Positions 62,101 to 64,000 of a DNA stretch of 64,000 nucleotides are shown here, piece by piece; position 1 is the first letter of the stretch, and every line of letters starts with the position of its first letter. The DNA is from an uncultured Planctomycetaceae bacterium (GTDB taxonomy: Bacteria; Planctomycetota; Planctomycetia; Planctomycetales; Planctomycetaceae). The DNA is taken from contig CALSLT010000006.1 of assembly GCA_943787265.1 (NCBI GenBank), positions 186,001 through 250,000 on the forward strand, in the 5' to 3' direction. Position numbers and translations under genes: made by a program. The notes beneath the pieces are model-generated. The model was not told the DNA's origin. It was given only the letters and a program-made list of their open reading frames with translations, and did no database searches.

Positions 62101-64000
62101 GTGATCCGGGCAGTTAAAGTCCCCGCTTGACTTCCGCTCAGGAAAATCCCACTGCCACCCGAGTCGAGACTATTTCCTTCAATGTCGTTGAGGGTCAACG
62201 TCCCACCGTTAGCCACAACATTGATCCCGCCCAGCGTGCTGCCAGTGAGGTTGTTGTTGATAACGCTGGCGGTCAATTGAGCATTGAGTGAACTGTTTGT
62301 CTGGAAGTTAGCACCGATTCCAAAGTTGCCGGTAATCGTGTTTGCTCGAACCACTAGATTCTGGATGTTCCCCTCGCCAGTCGAGAGCACCGAGATGCCA
62401 TCACCGCCAAAGTTTAAGATATCGTTACCAAATATCTGCGATGGTCGCAGAACTGAGTTACCCGCCGTGGACACCGCGAAACCCGTCGACTGAGGAAGTG
62501 TCGTTGCATCGGGAACGAACCGAAAATTCCCTGGACTAGTTGGGTCTGCCTGGACCAGTCCCGTCACCAGTTGGCCTGTTGAAAACGTCACATCGACTCG
62601 ACTGTTCAAAAGATCGCTCCCCAGCACGGGATCAGTACCGTTGGCGAGGTCGATGTCGAGATTGAATGTGAATGTGTCCAGATCTTCCCCGAGATCAAGC
62701 ATGAGGTTCACAGCATCTGGCACTCCGTCACCGTCGGTATCCAGGTTGATGAACCTGTCCTCACCGGCGTCGAGCACTCCATTGGCCGCGTTAAAGCTGT
62801 TGAACACAAGATCAACAGTCGTTGCCAGATCCGGTACGGGATCATTAGCGGCTCCGCCATTAACACTTTGCAGGCCTGTCAGATTTTCGGTGTTGTTCAG
62901 AATGGCAAAGGGAGCAGTCATACCGTCAACCTGGGCAGCCGCCGGTGCCAGATTCCACACGATGTTGGTAATGTCAATTCCATCAACCGACCTGTTGACG
63001 AAGTTGAACGGCGTGGTCGATGTGTCTATGCCACCTGTAATCGCGAAGTCGAGGTTGCCTCCGCCGGTTCCTTCAATTGAGTTTCCAATGGCTGCGATCC
63101 GACCGACAGCCGTTCCGGTCAACCCAAAATTCACACCACCACCAAGGTTACCGACAATCTGGTTGCCGTCGCTCATGCGAGGTGAATCAAGCGTGCCGTT
63201 GCCGTTTGTGTCCTCACCAGCATCGAGTACGTTGTTCAGATTGACATCCTCGAAGTAGAGGAAGCCAAGATCGAGGTCAATCTCGCCACTGTCTGCAGCA
63301 ACGTTAAGACCGATGCCTTGATTTCCAGTCGAGCGATCCAGTTGACTGCCAATCGTGTTGGCCACAAGCCGCAGGTCAACATTCGCATTGTTTGTTGAAT
63401 CGACTCGAATCCCGTCGCGGCCGTTTCGTGTGACTGTGTTCCCAACGATGATGAACCCACCGTCGAGATTTCCATCGCCGTCTCCGAGATTCAGGAATCC
63501 GTCGCCATTGCGATCTTCGCCAGCATCAAGAACGCCGTTTCCGTTGGCGTCTTCGTTGCGATCTTCGCCGAGATCGAGCACGCCATTGCCATTGCCAAGC
63601 GCCAAGCGGCCATCGCGGTTGAGATCCTCAAAGACGTCGAGTAGACCGTTGCCGTTCAAGTCCTCACCGGCATCGAGCACGCCATTCGCGTTTAAATCTT
63701 CGGTCAAGTCCAGAACGCCGTTAGCGTTCAGATCCTCACCAGCATCAAGTACGCCATTGCTGTTGGCATCTTCGACCAGGTCCAACACGCCGTTGCGGTT
63801 CAGGTCTTCGAGCGTGTCTTCACCAATGTCGAGTCGACCATTCGAGTTGACGTCTTCAGAAAGGTCGAGCCGGCCATTGCCGTTAGTATCCTCGCCAGCG
63901 TCCAACATCCCGTTCCCGTTAGCATCTTCGGACAGATCGAGAATTCCATTTCCGTTGATGTCTTCCGGCCCGTCGAGGAGGCCGTTCCGATTCAGATCTT
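59127..64000 (-). CDS. Giant right-handed beta-helix protein with EF-hand-like repeats, 5' end beyond the window
   Basis: The frame is open from the right edge (64000) to a stop at 59127, about 1624 visible residues; ATG 63908 is only an internal Met. The visible N-terminal ~170 residues are 12-residue units EDLNANGVLDLT/AG, each with the DxNxNGxLDxxED calcium-loop pattern. The rest is rungs of a parallel beta-helix (ITGNFGIGANFQT, NLIEGNGGDGIEINSG, NSITRNQGDGLEILN, NVFSNNSGEGVHLN), interrupted by further DxNxNG loops (e.g. DSEDLNGNGVLDPGEDANEDVNGNG). It ends with a globular segment (GMGASTFRIESDFDVSGFQSGDTFFLDG). Likely a calcium-stabilised surface protein, possibly carbohydrate-binding or lyase-like; no catalytic site is recognised. 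Confidence 0.85.
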   Translation of the reverse strand, partial: DLNRNGLLDGPEDINGNGILDLSEDANGNGMLDAGEDTNGNGRLDLSEDVNSNGRLDIGEDTLEDLNRNGVLDLVEDANSNGVLDAGEDLNANGVLDLTEDLNANGVLDAGEDLNGNGLLDVFEDLNRDGRLALGNGNGVLDLGEDRNEDANGNGVLDAGEDRNGDGFLNLGDGDGNLDGGFIIVGNTVTRNGRDGIRVDSTNNANVDLRLVANTIGSQLDRSTGNQGIGLNVAADSGEIDLDLGFLYFEDVNLNNVLDAGEDTNGNGTLDSPRMSDGNQIVGNLGGGVNFGLTGTAVGRIAAIGNSIEGTGGGNLDFAITGGIDTSTTPFNFVNRSVDGIDITNIVWNLAPAAAQVDGMTAPFAILNNTENLTGLQSVNGGAANDPVPDLATTVDLVFNSFNAANGVLDAGEDRFINLDTDGDGVPDAVNLMLDLGEDLDTFTFNLDIDLANGTDPVLGSDLLNSRVDVTFSTGQLVTGLVQADPTSPGNFRFVPDATTLPQSTGFAVSTAGNSVLRPSQIFGNDILNFGGDGISVLSTGEGNIQNLVVRANTITGNFGIGANFQTNSSLNAQLTASVINNNLTGSTLGGINVVANGGTLTLNDIEGNSLDSGGSGIFLSGSQAGTLTARITNNAISNSMIMDGSTGNGVEVIADGGTVTLLELANNTINTNAGTGVTLQAINSGSLIVPDSEDLNGNGVLDPGEDANEDVNGNGILDAGEDVNTDGVLNVGNGNGRLDRGITTNSINNNAGDSFSVTASASSTAVPATVRLGNVTRNQILFNTAGTGGFTVNGINANITGSFTRNIVTGNPTANPTAGPGFLVSTSGGSFDVTVGGPDVADGNVVSLTRGAGIAFVMTDTGTGAVTIQNNQISSISDDFLIEDLNLNGLLDAGEDFDGDGILDFDPTPFQGDGISISLVGSNQLNPATAVLTRSEITDNVIGDVANPNLGTAGSGIAVLLAENTAIQDLLIARNVIGSPGNDNTNQRASLDDGGIEIDRQDDARLDAVNPRTGDLRAIVIDSNIVRGTFDPVVGSTTAVDGLFINVMNGIRDDIDFEVRNNVFSNNSGEGVHLNTQADASLAVDMRGNLIEGNGLNGIHLTGVEIVATDLETQGGTWVQNVIRNNVLSGIQIDGVSGDVIPLIIGQNGADPFTGESLGNLIEGNGGDGIEINSGGFVQINNNIISANSGAGIDINASGIGLRTALLQNNSITRNQGDGLEILNRGTSITTLVALGNSIDNNLGRGVDLLNQGIGPFSGTANLKFGDGTAAGMNRISSNGEEGFYVVTTAAGAQTQNLRTSVNYNPGAADGSTGLAVAAGNEDGNSPDTVLDIDRNIISGNNNLNEFAPNSTTLPNLNPFPGGGLVLRVGSTTSLNNTGAATIVADTTGDILGSGSGFGQTIGVGANNATFGNGRMNARVVNNTFEGNLGDDVFIQSFTSTGVGSLTQSAGTWNDMQFVVMAYESDPLARLNLVFRGNTGNSLNVTNVGAFYNNAEGTFKSRTAMMAPQPTGPFGNNATRRRNAQRVPARGDLINQLAPLDGPDVGRFQYPGMGASTFRIESDFDVSGFQSGDTFFLDGTPIPPIFNANGIFRVGLNEMPYGWGVAAPGAFQFDDAFLGVAP
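63480..64000 (-). repeat. 36-bp tandem repeats coding for EF-hand-like 12-mers
   Basis: The coding strand repeats GAAGATTTAAACGCGAATGG, then CGTGCTCGAT-like units at 36-base steps, with some longer units that insert GNGNGVLDLGEDRNEDA. About a dozen units are visible and the tract runs off the right edge. Confidence 0.85.

Noticed and set aside
63480-64000. CRISPR-like short repeats
   Set aside because: The 36-base units are contiguous, lack unique spacers and encode a regular protein repeat.

Overview
The window looks like a chromosomal segment of a planctomycete. Several features point that way together: a Tat-signal DUF1501 protein, two DUF1559 proteins with a type IV prepilin-like N terminus, a PQQ-type beta-propeller protein, a giant exported protein carrying the FEDRLML variant of the planctomycete N-terminal motif, formylmethanofuran dehydrogenase-type genes (fwdD, fwdB, fwdA) in a bacterial setting, and many long palindromic intergenic repeats. 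I see no rRNA, tRNA, CRISPR array, integrase or complete insertion sequence. Functions are inferred by reading motifs; no database search was run.

Layout. 1-18.4 kb holds mostly exported or housekeeping genes: an edge-truncated DUF11-repeat protein, a DUF1559 gene interrupted by an in-frame TGA, a VOC protein, a YyaL/DUF255-DsbD-alpha lipoprotein, DUF1501 and PQQ-propeller proteins, a SolA-like flavin oxidase, a V/T/Q-rich secreted repeat protein, a TIGR03032 protein, and a 1433-residue SGNH/Calx-beta/GEVED/FG-GAP/RTX mosaic. 18.6-30.2 kb is the most unusual part: fifteen minus-strand paralogues of a small Flp-pilin-like protein, nearly all about 110-120 residues. They are separated by 100 bp to 1.1 kb of non-coding DNA, many have their own terminator-like hairpin, and most have a CTCTCACAC-rich leader. 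No pilus assembly gene lies beside them.

31.1-37.8 kb carries a TRIC/UPF0126 channel, a zinc-ribbon protein, the fwdD-fwdB-fwdA genes of the methanopterin-linked C1 pathway and a malate dehydrogenase. A REP/MITE-like inverted-repeat element and a nucleotidyltransferase remnant sit between fwdB and fwdA. 37.9-48.7 kb has a membrane protein, an HTH-receiver fusion, RNase PH, a double pseudoenzyme (HtrA-like plus alpha/beta hydrolase, both lacking the nucleophile), a second DUF1559 protein, a hydrolase, an OsmC protein, a UxaA/GarD-type dehydratase, a membrane-anchored ACP-like fragment and an SDR.

48.9-57.8 kb is a surface polysaccharide locus: flippase-like protein, methyltransferase, glycosyltransferase, sugar-nucleotide epimerase, a cyclase-fold secreted protein and AsnB. 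The window ends in a secretin-N-like exported protein and a very large beta-helix protein whose visible N-terminal part is a 12-residue EF-hand-like repeat tract; its start lies beyond the right edge.
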